64,000 bases of DNA from Catellatospora citrea (GCF_003610235.1 NZ_RAPR01000001.1:992001-1056000), one strand, 5' to 3'; shown: positions 25,418-34,081, counted from the first letter of the stretch. Numbers and translations are program-made. The notes: generated from the sequence alone by a model not told the origin.

Positions 25418-25783
25418 TCAGCGGTAGTCGTTCTCCTTCAACTCGATCACCCAGGCCCGCCGCTCGGCGATCAGGCCGTCACGCATGACGAAGACCTCCG
25501 CCATGGACATGCGCATCGTGGTGCCGTCGGGGCGCAGCACCGAACCGGTCAACTCGGCCATGACCACGTCGTCCTGCTCGACCAAACGGACGATCTCCAG
25601 CTGCGGTGGCTCGACGAACGCGGGACCGTCGATGGCCTCGTCGTACGCCTGCTTGCCGGTGAGGTGGAACGCCCCGTAGACCGTCCACTCGATGTCGTCG
25701 GTGAGGCACGAAAGGATCTGCGCGTGGTCGTTCTTGCGGAAGCCCTCGAGATAGGTCTCCACGGTCTGCCGGTTCCGCGACAT
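25418..25783 (-). CDS. SnoaL-like/NTF2-fold protein
   Basis: The protein is 121 residues from ATG 25783 (MSRNRQTVETYLEGFRKNDH). The layout is a helix-rich N-terminus with LSCLTDDIEWTVYGAFHLTG and then four strands (EIVRLVEQDDVVMAELTGSV and MRMSMAEVFVMRDGLIAERRAW). This is the cone-shaped NTF2 fold of SnoaL-like ketosteroid-isomerase relatives, which bind small hydrophobic ligands. No catalytic role can be assigned. A longer upstream frame to 25876 is basic and low-complexity and is not used. Confidence 0.82.
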   Translation of the reverse strand: MSRNRQTVETYLEGFRKNDHAQILSCLTDDIEWTVYGAFHLTGKQAYDEAIDGPAFVEPPQLEIVRLVEQDDVVMAELTGSVLRPDGTTMRMSMAEVFVMRDGLIAERRAWVIELKENDYR

Positions 25784-25912
25784 GGCTACACCCTCCAGAT
25801 CGACATGTGTCCCACCCCGGCGCAGCCTACGCGCCCGACGACCACCCGACCGCCGCCGACACAGCCGCCGCGCCATCGCGCCGCCGCATGATCGTCGGGC
25901 GGAGTGCTCGGG

Positions 25913-26467
25913 TCAGGGAGTGCGGCCGATGAAGGCGAGCAGGCGCGTCTGCGGGTCGGCGTCGTCGGGGACCTCGACCTTCGGGCCGTAGTGCCCGCTG
26001 GAACGCAGCACCGCGTCCATCGGCAGCATCCCCTCCAGCAGCATCGCGCACCGCTCGGCGTCGAGGCGCTCGTCCTGGCCGGTGGCCCGGGCCAGGTCCC
26101 ACGTGTGCAGGAAGACGTCGGTGGTGTAGAACATGGCGACCGCCTGGCCCAGCGGCATCTCACCGATGTTCGGATTGCTGAGGACCTTCTCGGCCGTGGC
26201 GGGGTCGTCGAGCAGGGCCTGCACGCCGTCGGTGTGGACGGTCCAGGCGGCGACCGGGTCGTCCGCGACGGACGGGCCCTTGGGCAGGTCGACGCCCGCA
26301 CCCGCCCGCAGGAAGCCGGGGAACCATTCGACCAGGTGACCCACCACGTCACGGGCGACCCAGCCTTCGCACGGCGCCGGACGATCCCAGTCGCCGGGGG
26401 CGACGCCGCGCACGCGTTCGGTGAACACCTCGGCGGTGCGGCGGTGTTCCTCAGCGGGACCGGTCAT
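25913..26467 (-). CDS. TIGR03086-family protein (DinB/mycothiol-dependent maleylpyruvate isomerase-like)
   Basis: The protein is 184 residues from ATG 26467. The family pattern is present: an N-terminal helix with FTERVRGVAPGDWDRPAPCEGW, then VRDVVGHLVEWFPGFLR (metal-site His in DVVGHL), and a later DVFLHTWDLARATGQD with the HxWDLA motif. These are four-helix-bundle proteins related to mycothiol-dependent isomerases; most are uncharacterised. A second family member lies at 53989-54558. Confidence 0.85.
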   Translation of the reverse strand: MTGPAEEHRRTAEVFTERVRGVAPGDWDRPAPCEGWVARDVVGHLVEWFPGFLRAGAGVDLPKGPSVADDPVAAWTVHTDGVQALLDDPATAEKVLSNPNIGEMPLGQAVAMFYTTDVFLHTWDLARATGQDERLDAERCAMLLEGMLPMDAVLRSSGHYGPKVEVPDDADPQTRLLAFIGRTP

Positions 26468-26636
26468 GATCAGCTCCTTCGGCTCGGCCCGGACCGGGCG
26501 ATCCCGCGCACCTGCGGGACCCGGCTTCGACGCTCGATGCGGCCAGGCCGTCGACATGCTACTGCCCGACTGGGACACCTCAGGGCATGAACGAACGGCG
26601 ATCCCCGGCCGGTGACGGTGGACAGCGGCTGCCACC

Positions 26637-26798
26637 ATGACGGCCCTGATCCACAGGAAGGTGCCCGACAGCCGTATGCAGATCATCGAGGTGACAGAGT
26701 TCTGGGTCCGGTCCGCGGTGATCCGGTTGCGGCACCGCGAATCCCCGCTGCAGTTCGTGATCTATCCGATGATCCACATGGCCGAGCCGGCGTTCTAG
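26637..26798 (+). pseudogene. Truncated N-terminal fragment of a conserved actinobacterial protein
   Basis: A 53-codon frame (MTALIHRKVPDSRMQIIEVT then EFWVRSAVIRLRHRESPLQF) reads like the start of a longer protein, ending at TAG after PMIHMAEPAF. The stretch resembles the N-terminus of TraB-like hypothetical proteins from memory only. A second piece in another frame (VLRHFEFVFDDHA, ending 26839) may be part of the same broken gene. The rest of 26468-26883 shows nothing I can support. Confidence 0.35.
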
Positions 26799-26883
26799 TC
26801 CTGCGGCACTTCGAGTTCGTCTTCGACGACCACGCCTGACGACGGGACGGCCGGCCCGCTCGACATCGCCTACATTCGCTCGC

Positions 26884-27414
26884 GTGCGCACCATCACGAG
26901 CGACCGGCTCCGGCTCCGCCCCTGGCGGGACGACGATGCCGACTTCCTCCTCGACCTGGAGTCACGCTGGGAGGTGGTCCGCTTCCTGGGCGCGCGGCCG
27001 ACGACCATGAGCACCCGCGCCGACGCCCTCGCCTCGATCGCTCGCCGACGTGCCGTCGACCACCCGATCCACGGCATCTGGGCCATGACGACGGCCACCG
27101 AGGGCCGGTTGGTCGGCAACCTCCTGCTCAAGCCGATTCCGGTGTCGGCGGGCGAGACCCGAGCGGAGCCCGACGACATCGAAATCGGCTGGCATCTGCA
27201 CCCGGACGCATGGGGACACGGCTACGCCACCGAAGCCGCGCGGGCCGTCCTGGACGACGCGCTCAGCCGGGGTGTGCCGAGGGTCCTCGCCGTCACGGCT
27301 CCCGGCAACCACGCCTCGCAGGCCGTCTGCCGGCGGCTCGGCATGACCCACCTCGGCCGCACGACGCGGTACTACGACACCTCGAACGAACTCTTCGAGA
27401 AGCTGCCCCGCTGA
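26884..27414 (+). CDS. GNAT acetyltransferase (RimJ/RimL-like)
   Basis: The protein is 176 residues from a GTG at 26884. It opens TITSDRLRLRPWRDDDADFL, the standard beginning of RimJ-type GNATs; IEIGWHLHPDAWGHGYATEA near 95-118 carries the acetyl-CoA motif A (QxxGxG-like, here WGHGYA). The C-terminus has VTAPGNHASQAVCRRLGM, the motif B helix. It transfers an acetyl group from acetyl-CoA to an N-terminal or small-molecule amine; the acceptor is unknown. A single gene, followed 55 bases later by the ATP-grasp gene. Confidence 0.9.
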   Translation: MRTITSDRLRLRPWRDDDADFLLDLESRWEVVRFLGARPTTMSTRADALASIARRRAVDHPIHGIWAMTTATEGRLVGNLLLKPIPVSAGETRAEPDDIEIGWHLHPDAWGHGYATEAARAVLDDALSRGVPRVLAVTAPGNHASQAVCRRLGMTHLGRTTRYYDTSNELFEKLPR

Positions 27415-27469
27415 CCGCGCCGAGATAATCACGCGACGGCCGCGCGGCTGATCGCGAGAATCATGCGTC

Positions 27470-28294
27470 GTGACCATCGCCGCACCGACCGCCGACTTCC
27501 TGGTCCTGCCCCCGCGCCCCGACAGCACCGCCGACCTGCTCGCCGCATCGGCCCGGCAGCGGGGCATGGCCGTGGAGCTGCTGTCCGGACCGGTGCTGCC
27601 CGACCGGCTGCGGCACGCCACGGGCGCGCACCTGCGCGGCGGGCCCGTGTTCGCCGGCGCGGTCGCCGAGGACCTCGACCTGGTGCTGCTCGAGCCGGAC
27701 GACGACTGGCTGACGCGGCTGCCCTACGAGTACACCCACCGTGACATCACCCTCACCACGCTCGGCGAGGCCCGCTGGTCCCGTACGCCGATGTTCGTCA
27801 AGCCGCCCCGCGACAAGTCCCTGACCGCCTGCGTCTACGCCGACGGCTCCCGGCTGCCCGGCGACGCCGACCACCCCGCCGACACTCCGGTGCTGGTCAG
27901 CGAGATCGTGACGTTCCTGGTGGAGTACCGGCTGTTCGTCCTCGACGGCACCGTGCACGCCGCCAGCCGCTACGCCACCCACGGCCGGCTCGACCCGGCC
28001 CCGCTCGACGCCTGCCCGCACCGGGCCGCCGTGCTCGACTTCGCCGCCGGCCTGCTCGACACGTGCGGCGACAGCCTGCCCAGCGCCGTCGTCGTCGACG
28101 TGGGCCTGGCGAGCGACGCCGACCGCGGCACCGAGCACTGGGCCGTCGTGGAGGCGAACATGGCCTGGTTCAGCACCAGCTACGCCGCCGACCCGGACCG
28201 CGTCCTGGACGTGGTGCTCCGCGCGGCGGGACCACGCGACCGCCTGGCCGTCCGCGACCGGGCGTTCGTCCGGCCGCACGCAGCCGTGGGGTAG
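27470..28294 (+). CDS. ATP-grasp domain protein (DUF4343-like)
   Basis: The protein is 274 residues from a GTG at 27470. The middle has the ATP-grasp-like MFVKPPRDKSLTACVYADG (near 107), PVLVSEIVTFLVEYRLFVLD (near 143) and a C-terminal WAVVEANMAWFSTSYA, the Mg-ATP binding Glu-x-Asn pattern. These fit the uncharacterised ATP-grasp group annotated as DUF4343. Such enzymes ligate a carboxylate to an amine or thiol. No partner peptide gene is evident nearby, so the substrate is open. Confidence 0.8.
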   Translation: MTIAAPTADFLVLPPRPDSTADLLAASARQRGMAVELLSGPVLPDRLRHATGAHLRGGPVFAGAVAEDLDLVLLEPDDDWLTRLPYEYTHRDITLTTLGEARWSRTPMFVKPPRDKSLTACVYADGSRLPGDADHPADTPVLVSEIVTFLVEYRLFVLDGTVHAASRYATHGRLDPAPLDACPHRAAVLDFAAGLLDTCGDSLPSAVVVDVGLASDADRGTEHWAVVEANMAWFSTSYAADPDRVLDVVLRAAGPRDRLAVRDRAFVRPHAAVG

Positions 28295-28343
28295 CCGCCG
28301 GCTCCGGGCAGTCGACGAGGCCGTTCCCGCCTAGGATCGCCCG

Positions 28344-29057
28344 GTGACCGTGTACGAGATCGCCGCCGCGCTGCCCGCCGTCGACGTGCTGCGCGGGCGC
28401 TGCAAAGCGCTGGCCGTGCTGGAGCGCATCATCGACAACTCGGAGCCGTACTACGCCTATACATCCATGTGGGGCGACGGCGAGGCGGCGCTGATGAGCA
28501 ACGGCTGCGGCGACGAGTGGACCGTCGTGTTCACCGCTGGCGGCGCGTTCATCCGGGTGTTCGATCACGAGTCGGAGATGTCGCCCTTCCGCGATCCGGA
28601 CCGCGAGTTGTGGCCGGGCTTGCTCGACGGCCTGCCTGCGGTGTTCCGCCCGCAAATGGAGGAACCTGCGTTCAGCGACGAGGAAGGCCAGTTCGTCGCC
28701 ACCGCGGTGCTGTGGCGGCTGGCCGGTGACGACCGCTGGCGTGCCGGCGAGGGCATCACGTTCCCGGCTGACGACTCCAGGGACGGCTCCGGCATGCTCA
28801 GGATCCTGCTCGACGACGTCGTCGACCGGTACGTCGCGTTCGCCGAGGACTACTACGAGATCGAGGTGGACCCGGCGATCGTCGCGCACGTCGTCGCGCA
28901 CGTCGTCGCGCACGTCGTCGCGCACGTCGTCGCGCACCGGCCGCTCACCGACGCGGTCGTACAAACCCTGAACGTCGGGGCGACTGTCGCCGAACTCCGC
29001 GACGACCTCGCGGTGATCGGGTATCCGATGGCGATCACGTCGATCGCCCGAGCCTGA
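28344..29057 (+). CDS. Conserved hypothetical protein with a 12-bp tandem repeat insertion
   Basis: The protein is 237 residues from a GTG at 28344. The first ~170 residues form a compact, aromatic-rich domain (PYYAYTSMWGDGEAALMSNG, FTAGGAFIRVFDHESEMSPF) like small contact-immunity or SUKH-type proteins, though no family is certain. Then comes IVAHVVAHVVAHVVAHVVAH, encoded by the perfect tandem repeat at 28881-28937, followed by a ~45-residue end. The repeat keeps the frame and inserts a His-Val-Val-Ala helix-like spacer. Confidence 0.65.
   Translation: MTVYEIAAALPAVDVLRGRCKALAVLERIIDNSEPYYAYTSMWGDGEAALMSNGCGDEWTVVFTAGGAFIRVFDHESEMSPFRDPDRELWPGLLDGLPAVFRPQMEEPAFSDEEGQFVATAVLWRLAGDDRWRAGEGITFPADDSRDGSGMLRILLDDVVDRYVAFAEDYYEIEVDPAIVAHVVAHVVAHVVAHVVAHRPLTDAVVQTLNVGATVAELRDDLAVIGYPMAITSIARA
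28881..28937 (+). repeat. 12-bp in-frame tandem repeat (4.75 perfect copies)
   Basis: The unit GTCGCGCACGTC runs 28881-28892, 28893-28904, 28905-28916, 28917-28928 and then nine bases to 28937, without a mismatch. It encodes Val-Ala-His-Val units. Perfect identity suggests slippage is recent or active. Confidence 0.95.
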
Positions 29058-29071
29058 GCCGGCGGCAGGCG

Positions 29072-30036
29072 TCATGGGGCGGGCCGCCACCAACGCCGCC
29101 CGGTGACGAGCTCTTCGAGGTCGCCTACGCGTCGAGCCGTCCACGGGGGCAGGTCGGGTAGTTCGAGCGCGTGGCGAAGGTCCTGGGCGATGAAGGCCGC
29201 ATCGCGGAGTTCGCACTCGGCGCGGATGGTTTCCGGCGAGCCTGCCGTCTGTTCGGCGATGATGTCGAGAATCAGCGCGATGTGGGGACCGCTCGTGACG
29301 GCCAGGAGCACCCAGTCGTCGGCCGGTACGCCGAACCGAGCCCGTTCGAAGTCCAGCAACGCGGTGACCGTCTGGTCGTCGGCGAGCCAGTTGTCCCAGT
29401 CGCAGTCGGCGTGCACCGGGACGTCGGCACCTGCCGACAGCGGCGCGTCCTCGGCGATCGCCGTCAGCCCGTCGAGCAGCGGACGGGGGATGACGTGTCG
29501 CGGTCCGCGGCGAGGATGGCGTCGATCTCGGCGATCAGCGCGGCCCGGCCGGTGAATCCCTCATGGACGGGCGACTCCGCAAGCAGCTGTCGGGCGGTGC
29601 CCGTGGGCGTCCAGGTGTGCAGGTCGTCGAGCCACCGGACGGCTTGCTCGGACCACCGGCGCGCCGTCGTGGTGTCCGCGCCGGGCAGACCGACGCCGGG
29701 AGATGCTCCGGGCATGCGGGTGAAGCAGGCGTAGCGGACGTCGCAGGTACCAAGGGCGCGGCGGCCGCTGGTGAGCAGCGGGGCGCCGAGGCCGGACGGC
29801 AGGTGCGGCGCGAGCGCGACCTCTAGTTCCAGGCGGTGGTGACCGCCGACGTCGACGAGCTTTACGACGACGCCGGTTCCGATGTAGACGTAGTGGGACA
29901 TGCTCGCGGCGGTCGTCATGGGCCCGGGGTCGCGGCCCAGGGTCGCCGCCGCGAGTGCTCGAGCGGCATCGTGGGCGCGGCTCAGGTCGTCGTCGGTGGC
30001 GTCCAGCCGGCGAGGCAGCGGCCGTATCGCACTCAT
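29072..30036 (-). pseudogene. Aminoglycoside/choline phosphotransferase-family gene with a frameshift
   Basis: The 5' part (30036 to about 29490; SAIRPLPRRLDATDDDLSRA onward) encodes the N-lobe with VYIGTGVVVKLVDV and a WLDDLHTW helix, then runs into a stop after SSPVRCSTG. Reading one frame over from about 29490 restores IPRPLLDGLTAIAEDAPL and continues without a stop into VHADCDWDNWLAD (Brenner-type catalytic loop, cf. HGDLxxxN) and ALLDFERARFG (metal-binding DFE). The break is a single missing base in the Thr-x-Ile stretch. Joined, the product would be about 320 residues, a normal length. It is either a true pseudogene or one sequencing error. Confidence 0.75.
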
Positions 30037-30435
30037 CCGAGTGCCTCTGCACCGGCGCACGCCCGCGCGACGCCCGTCGCCCAGATGTTCGCTTCACGAG
30101 TGACGACTCGCCCGCGGCACCCGAGGGCATCCTGATCCATCGGATCTCCTCTCATCGTGGCCACATGCTAGGGACGGACAGAGCGGGGGCGTGGCTCACG
30201 CGATCCGGTTCGACCGACCGAGAGGGTGCCTGCTGGGCGGCGATGCGGTGGTGCGTACCCTCCCATTCGCTCGACCCGTCCTGGCCACTCACGACGAGAC
30301 GAAGGCATGTGGCGATGTGGTCGGGCGTGAGGTTCGAGCATTCTTCTTGGTGATTCGGGTCACGCGGCATGCCCGGGGATCCGGTCGCCGGTTGCGGTAC
30401 GACAAGTTCTCGCCCTCGACCAGGCGCGGAACGAC
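30037..30435. other. About 400-base intergenic region
   Basis: No gene with family resemblance was found on either strand. A 72-codon minus frame (30370-30152) exists, but it has no ribosome site and its sequence is not protein-like beyond chance. The promoter of the phosphotransferase gene should lie at the left end. Confidence 0.4.
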
Positions 30436-30474
30436 GATGCCGCCCCCGTCGGCAACAGCGACGGGGGCGGCATC
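30436..30474 (-). terminator. Terminator hairpin downstream of the lipoprotein gene
   Basis: A perfect 16-bp stem (30436-30451 with 30459-30474; GATGCCGCCCCCGTCG and its complement) with a 7-base loop lies 42 bases after the stop at 30516. There is no long T-run, but the stability is very high. Confidence 0.7.
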
Positions 30475-30515
30475 GGCACGGTGGTGCTCAGGCCGTACGG
30501 CGACGGCCCGGTCCG

Positions 30516-32003
30516 CTACTGGTACGAGACGAACACCGGGGACGGCTCGATGGCGATGGTCTGCTTCGGCGAGAACGTCGGCTTGTCCTCGTCGTAGAAG
30601 TTCTTCCAGCCCCACCAGACCTGGTTCGGCGCCTCGGCGCGGACGTTGTCCCAGGTCGCCATCTTCTCGCTCGCCGAGCCGAAGCCGTCGGCGTGGATGA
30701 CCACGGCCAGTTCGTCGAAGTTCGTGTCGATGCTCTGCCGGCTGGTGATCATGTCGGTCCGGAACTGGTGCAGCATCAGGATCTTCTGCGGCAGGTGGCG
30801 GCTGCGGGTGAGCTCCGCGAGCCAGGCCGCCGTCTTGTTGATCTCGCTGGAGCCGACCGAGCCGATCTGCACCATGTGGCGCTGGCCGGGCGAGAGCCGC
30901 CATTCCGGGTCGAGCGCGAGCCCGACGTGCGGCTGCACGAGCAGTTCCTCGTAGCGCTTGGCCTGGGTGAGGAAGTCGGTGCGGCCGGGCTGCAGGTCGA
31001 GCAGGACGTAGATGCCCGCGGCGCCGGCGGCGTCGACCCAGGGGCGCAGGTGGTCGACCGTCGACTCGTTGGAGAAGTCGCCGTCGGGTCCCGGGTCGCT
31101 GGACGCCACCGTGGTGATGATCTCGAAGGCGGGCACGACCAGGCCCTTGTCGATCTCGGCGTACTGGCCGGCGACCTTGCGGGCGCGCTTGACCGCGGCT
31201 TCGACGCCCTGCTCGCCGAGCGAGCCGAGACCGGAGTCGCCCGGGTGGCCGTAGAGGGCGATCAGGCGGCGGTTGGGGTAGACCACCTGGCGGCCGCCGG
31301 GCAGCAGGGTGCCCGTGGCGGCGGTGGCGATCCGGTTGCGGAGCCGTTCGGCGGGGCCGAAGGCGCTGCCGAGGGCCATCACGTGCGCGGCCGGACGTCC
31401 GGTCAGCGCTTTGATCACCTCGTCGTCGGCGCGCGGGTCGGGGTCCTTGAGCACGAGCACCTGGGCGCGGCTCGCCTTCGCGGTGGCGGTCGCCGCCGCG
31501 GCGTCGGCCCGGTCGAGCGTCAGCACGACCAGCTGGTCTAGCGGGGCCACGGAGCCCAGCCGCGGCAGCCCGGAGCCCTGGAACGGCTTGACCGCCTGGC
31601 CTTCGGTCGCGTGGTCCTTGGCCCAGCCGGTGGCCGCGTCGCCGATCGGGATCAGGGTCTTAGGCGCGAGCCGGCCCAGCTCCTCGCGCACCGCGGCCGC
31701 CGTGCCGTCCGCCGCGGCGGTGAGCAGCACGGGCACGCCGAGTTCGACGGCGGCGGAGTCGGCGCGGGCCATGCTCGGCGCGTCCTGCTCCCCGACGAGG
31801 ATGACCGCCGGCGCATGGCTGAACAGGGAGCGGCTGGCCTGGACCGCGAGCTCCGCGCCGGTGGCGCCGGCCACGACGGTGGTCAGCTCGGCCGGCATGA
31901 CCGTGCGGGACGCCGCCTTGGCGTCGGCGTTGAAGGCCGCGGTGCAGCCGCCGGCCAGCAGGACGCCGGCGAGCAGCATGGGACGAAGCCGAGATACGTG
32001 CAT
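30516..32003 (-). CDS. Lipoprotein with cell-wall-binding-repeat-like N-terminal half and TIM-barrel-like C-terminal half
   Basis: The ATG at 32003 gives 495 residues with a lipoprotein signal (MLLAGVLLAGGC, lipid cysteine near 20); the upstream GTG at 32072 would place the signal internally. Residues about 50-230 contain repeated units such as AVILVGEQDAPSMARADSAA followed by GVPVLLTAA, the pattern of cell wall-binding repeat 2. The C-terminal half (GLVVPAFEIITTVASSDPGP, AGIYVLLDLQPGRTDFL, VVIHADGFGS, VWWGWKNFYDED) looks like a glycosidase-type barrel, but no family is certain. A CATAAT -10 is present at 32043-32048. It is likely an extracellular, membrane-anchored cell-wall protein. Confidence 0.7.
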   Translation of the reverse strand: MHVSRLRPMLLAGVLLAGGCTAAFNADAKAASRTVMPAELTTVVAGATGAELAVQASRSLFSHAPAVILVGEQDAPSMARADSAAVELGVPVLLTAAADGTAAAVREELGRLAPKTLIPIGDAATGWAKDHATEGQAVKPFQGSGLPRLGSVAPLDQLVVLTLDRADAAAATATAKASRAQVLVLKDPDPRADDEVIKALTGRPAAHVMALGSAFGPAERLRNRIATAATGTLLPGGRQVVYPNRRLIALYGHPGDSGLGSLGEQGVEAAVKRARKVAGQYAEIDKGLVVPAFEIITTVASSDPGPDGDFSNESTVDHLRPWVDAAGAAGIYVLLDLQPGRTDFLTQAKRYEELLVQPHVGLALDPEWRLSPGQRHMVQIGSVGSSEINKTAAWLAELTRSRHLPQKILMLHQFRTDMITSRQSIDTNFDELAVVIHADGFGSASEKMATWDNVRAEAPNQVWWGWKNFYDEDKPTFSPKQTIAIEPSPVFVSYQ

Positions 32004-32132
32004 GGTGCGCCTCACAGAGAACAGCAACCGCCAAAGTGGGACATTATGCCCAAACGGTAACGGCACGAACACTCTCTGTCCGGCGGATACGCCATTTCGG
32101 CGTGAACAAGTCGACGAGTCGCGATGTGCGGC

Positions 32133-32879
32133 TCAGGCGGCCGTCACCTGGACCACGGCGGTGGCCGGGCCGCTGGCGCCGTCCAGACACATCACCCGGC
32201 GCAGCTCGACACCACCGGCCCGATCCGCGACCGTCGCGTCGACCACCCACGACGCCGCGCCGGAACCGGAGGTCCAGCGCACCCGCGCGGAACGTAGATC
32301 CTCGCCACGCGACGACAGGGCACTCCACCAGGTCTGGAACGCCGAGGTGCGCCACACGAGCAGCGGCACGTCCCGGGTGCCCGCCTCCCGCCACGACCCG
32401 CCCCCCACGAGATCGAGCGTGGCCGACACCGTCTCCGGCAGCGTGTCCGCCACCGGAGCCTCGTGCAGGTCGGCGAAGTGCCGCAGGTAGCGGACGCTCT
32501 GCGCGTGCGGCGGCATGCCCAGCACCACCCGGCCGCTGCCCTCGTACCGGCCGAACTCGACGTTGGTGGTCAGGCCGGGGGTGGCCGGCAGCTCGCGGGG
32601 CACCCAGAACAGGATCGCGTCGACGACCGACATCCACCGGTCCTCCCACAGCTGGTGCACGTAACCCACCGGGGGACGGTGGCGGTCGCGCGGCTCCGGC
32701 ACGAACACCACCAGCGAGCCGTCCACCGACCAGTGTTGCGTGATCAGTCGCAGCGCCTCGGGCCGCCACGACGGCGTGACGGGATCGCGGGGCATCGGGC
32801 CCGCGACGAAGACCGACGCCTGCCAGCCGGCGGGCGGCTCCTCGCCCGCGTACACGACGGTGACCTGCCGCGCCGTCAC
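32133..32879 (-). CDS. Nucleoside 2-deoxyribosyltransferase-like protein with a C-terminal NUDIX-type leader domain
   Basis: The protein is 248 residues from a GTG at 32879 that overlaps the TGA of the upstream regulator (GTGA). Residues about 15-150 match the deoxyribosyltransferase-like family PF15891: ASVFVAGPMPRD, SVVDAILFWVPRELPATPG, TTNVEFGRYEGSGRVVLG. The acidic and aromatic positions that line a nucleoside pocket appear kept. The last ~85 residues (VPLLVWRTSAFQTWWSAL, RSARVRWTSGSG) resemble the N-terminal part of a NUDIX-associated region but stop before any NUDIX box. It may cleave or sense a nucleoside or nucleotide. Translational coupling to the XRE-TPR gene implies they act together. 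Confidence 0.75.
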   Translation of the reverse strand: MTARQVTVVYAGEEPPAGWQASVFVAGPMPRDPVTPSWRPEALRLITQHWSVDGSLVVFVPEPRDRHRPPVGYVHQLWEDRWMSVVDAILFWVPRELPATPGLTTNVEFGRYEGSGRVVLGMPPHAQSVRYLRHFADLHEAPVADTLPETVSATLDLVGGGSWREAGTRDVPLLVWRTSAFQTWWSALSSRGEDLRSARVRWTSGSGAASWVVDATVADRAGGVELRRVMCLDGASGPATAVVQVTAA

Positions 32880-34081
32880 AGGCCGACGCCGACCCGCTCG
32901 CACAGGCCCCGCAGTTCCACCCAGCCGGTGCCGCGGCGGGCCCGTTCCAGCATGCCGCGCGCGGTCTCCTGCACGATCGGCGACATGCGGACCCGCTGCG
33001 GGGCGATGCGCTCGGCCATCAGGAACTGGCGGATGGCGGCCTGGTCCTGGCCGGTGTTGGCCAGCGCCCGCGCCACGTCGATGTGGAACCCGGCCTGCCG
33101 CGACACGACGGGTACATCGTTCGGGTTCACGCCGCGGGCGATCTGGACGGCCCGGCCCGGGTCGGCACCGTCGGCGTCCATGTTGACCTGCCAGAACCTG
33201 ATGTTCGTCGGGCCGAAGTTCAGCCCCAACGCGGCGCTCTGCCCGGTCAGCTCGGCCAGGCGCTCCGCCTCGGCGACGGCGCTCGCGGCCCCGCCGACGT
33301 CGCCCTGCGCATACCGGGTGAAGGCGGCGACCATCAGCAGCTGGCCCAGCATCTCCCGCGCGTCCGGCAGGCCGGCGGCCCGCTCCAGGTCCGCGACCGC
33401 CCGGTCGGCGATGCGCTGCGCCCGCGGGTACAGGCCGCAGCCGGCGGCCGCGTGCGCCTGGGTCCACGCGGACAGGCCCATGATCACCGGGTCGCCGAGC
33501 GCCGCCGCGGCCTGCCGGCTCCGGTCGGCGATCATGACGGCACTGGCCGGGTCGCCCAGGTAGCGCACCACGAATGACGCCGTCTCCTGCGCCAGGACCA
33601 GGCCCCGCAGCGCCGGCGTGCGATCCTGCCCGAACGACGCCGCGTGCAGGCCTTTCAACAACTCCGGCAGCACGGTCGAGGCGCCGGTGTAGTCGCACTT
33701 GAAGCGCAGGCTCTGCGCCAGTTCCAGGCGCTGGGTGAGCAGGTCCATCGGCACCGCCTCGGCCAGCGGCGGATCTTCGAGGTCGGCCTCGATCACGGCC
33801 TGCATCGTCTGCGCGACAGCGGTGCGGGTGTGCGCGTAGTCCCCCGCCACCAGGCCGGCCGCGCCGGTCAGGTCGGACAGCGAGACCTTGAGCGCCTGCG
33901 CGATGTCGGCCAGCTGGAACCTGTTGTCGGCGCTGCGCTGCCCCTTTTCGATGCGGCCCCACTGGGTGTGGGAGATCCCCGCCAGCGCCGCCGCGTGCCG
34001 CACCGAGTAGCCGCGGATGTCGCGCAGTCGTCTGATCTTGTCGCCGATCGGCTCGGGTGAGGGGCGTTCGGGTGACTTCAT
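32876..34081 (-). CDS. XRE-family regulator with TPR-like C-terminal domain
   Basis: The protein is 401 residues from ATG 34081. Residues about 12-70 form an HTH_3 domain (IRRLRDIRGYSVRHAAALAG, ISHTQWGRIEKGQRSADN), and residues 100-400 are helical repeats (ARQ-type TPR-like: AVADLERAAGLPDAREML, AQGDVGGAASAVAEAERLAE). This resembles Streptomyces XRE-TPR regulators and peptide-sensing regulators in outline. It overlaps the deoxyribosyltransferase-like gene by four bases, so the two are one unit. It probably regulates its own operon in response to a small ligand or partner protein. Confidence 0.85.
   Translation of the reverse strand: MKSPERPSPEPIGDKIRRLRDIRGYSVRHAAALAGISHTQWGRIEKGQRSADNRFQLADIAQALKVSLSDLTGAAGLVAGDYAHTRTAVAQTMQAVIEADLEDPPLAEAVPMDLLTQRLELAQSLRFKCDYTGASTVLPELLKGLHAASFGQDRTPALRGLVLAQETASFVVRYLGDPASAVMIADRSRQAAAALGDPVIMGLSAWTQAHAAAGCGLYPRAQRIADRAVADLERAAGLPDAREMLGQLLMVAAFTRYAQGDVGGAASAVAEAERLAELTGQSAALGLNFGPTNIRFWQVNMDADGADPGRAVQIARGVNPNDVPVVSRQAGFHIDVARALANTGQDQAAIRQFLMAERIAPQRVRMSPIVQETARGMLERARRGTGWVELRGLCERVGVGL

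Noticed and set aside
30152-30370. A 72-codon minus-strand frame in the intergenic region
   Set aside because: No ribosome-binding site, no homology I recognise, and odd composition; most likely chance.
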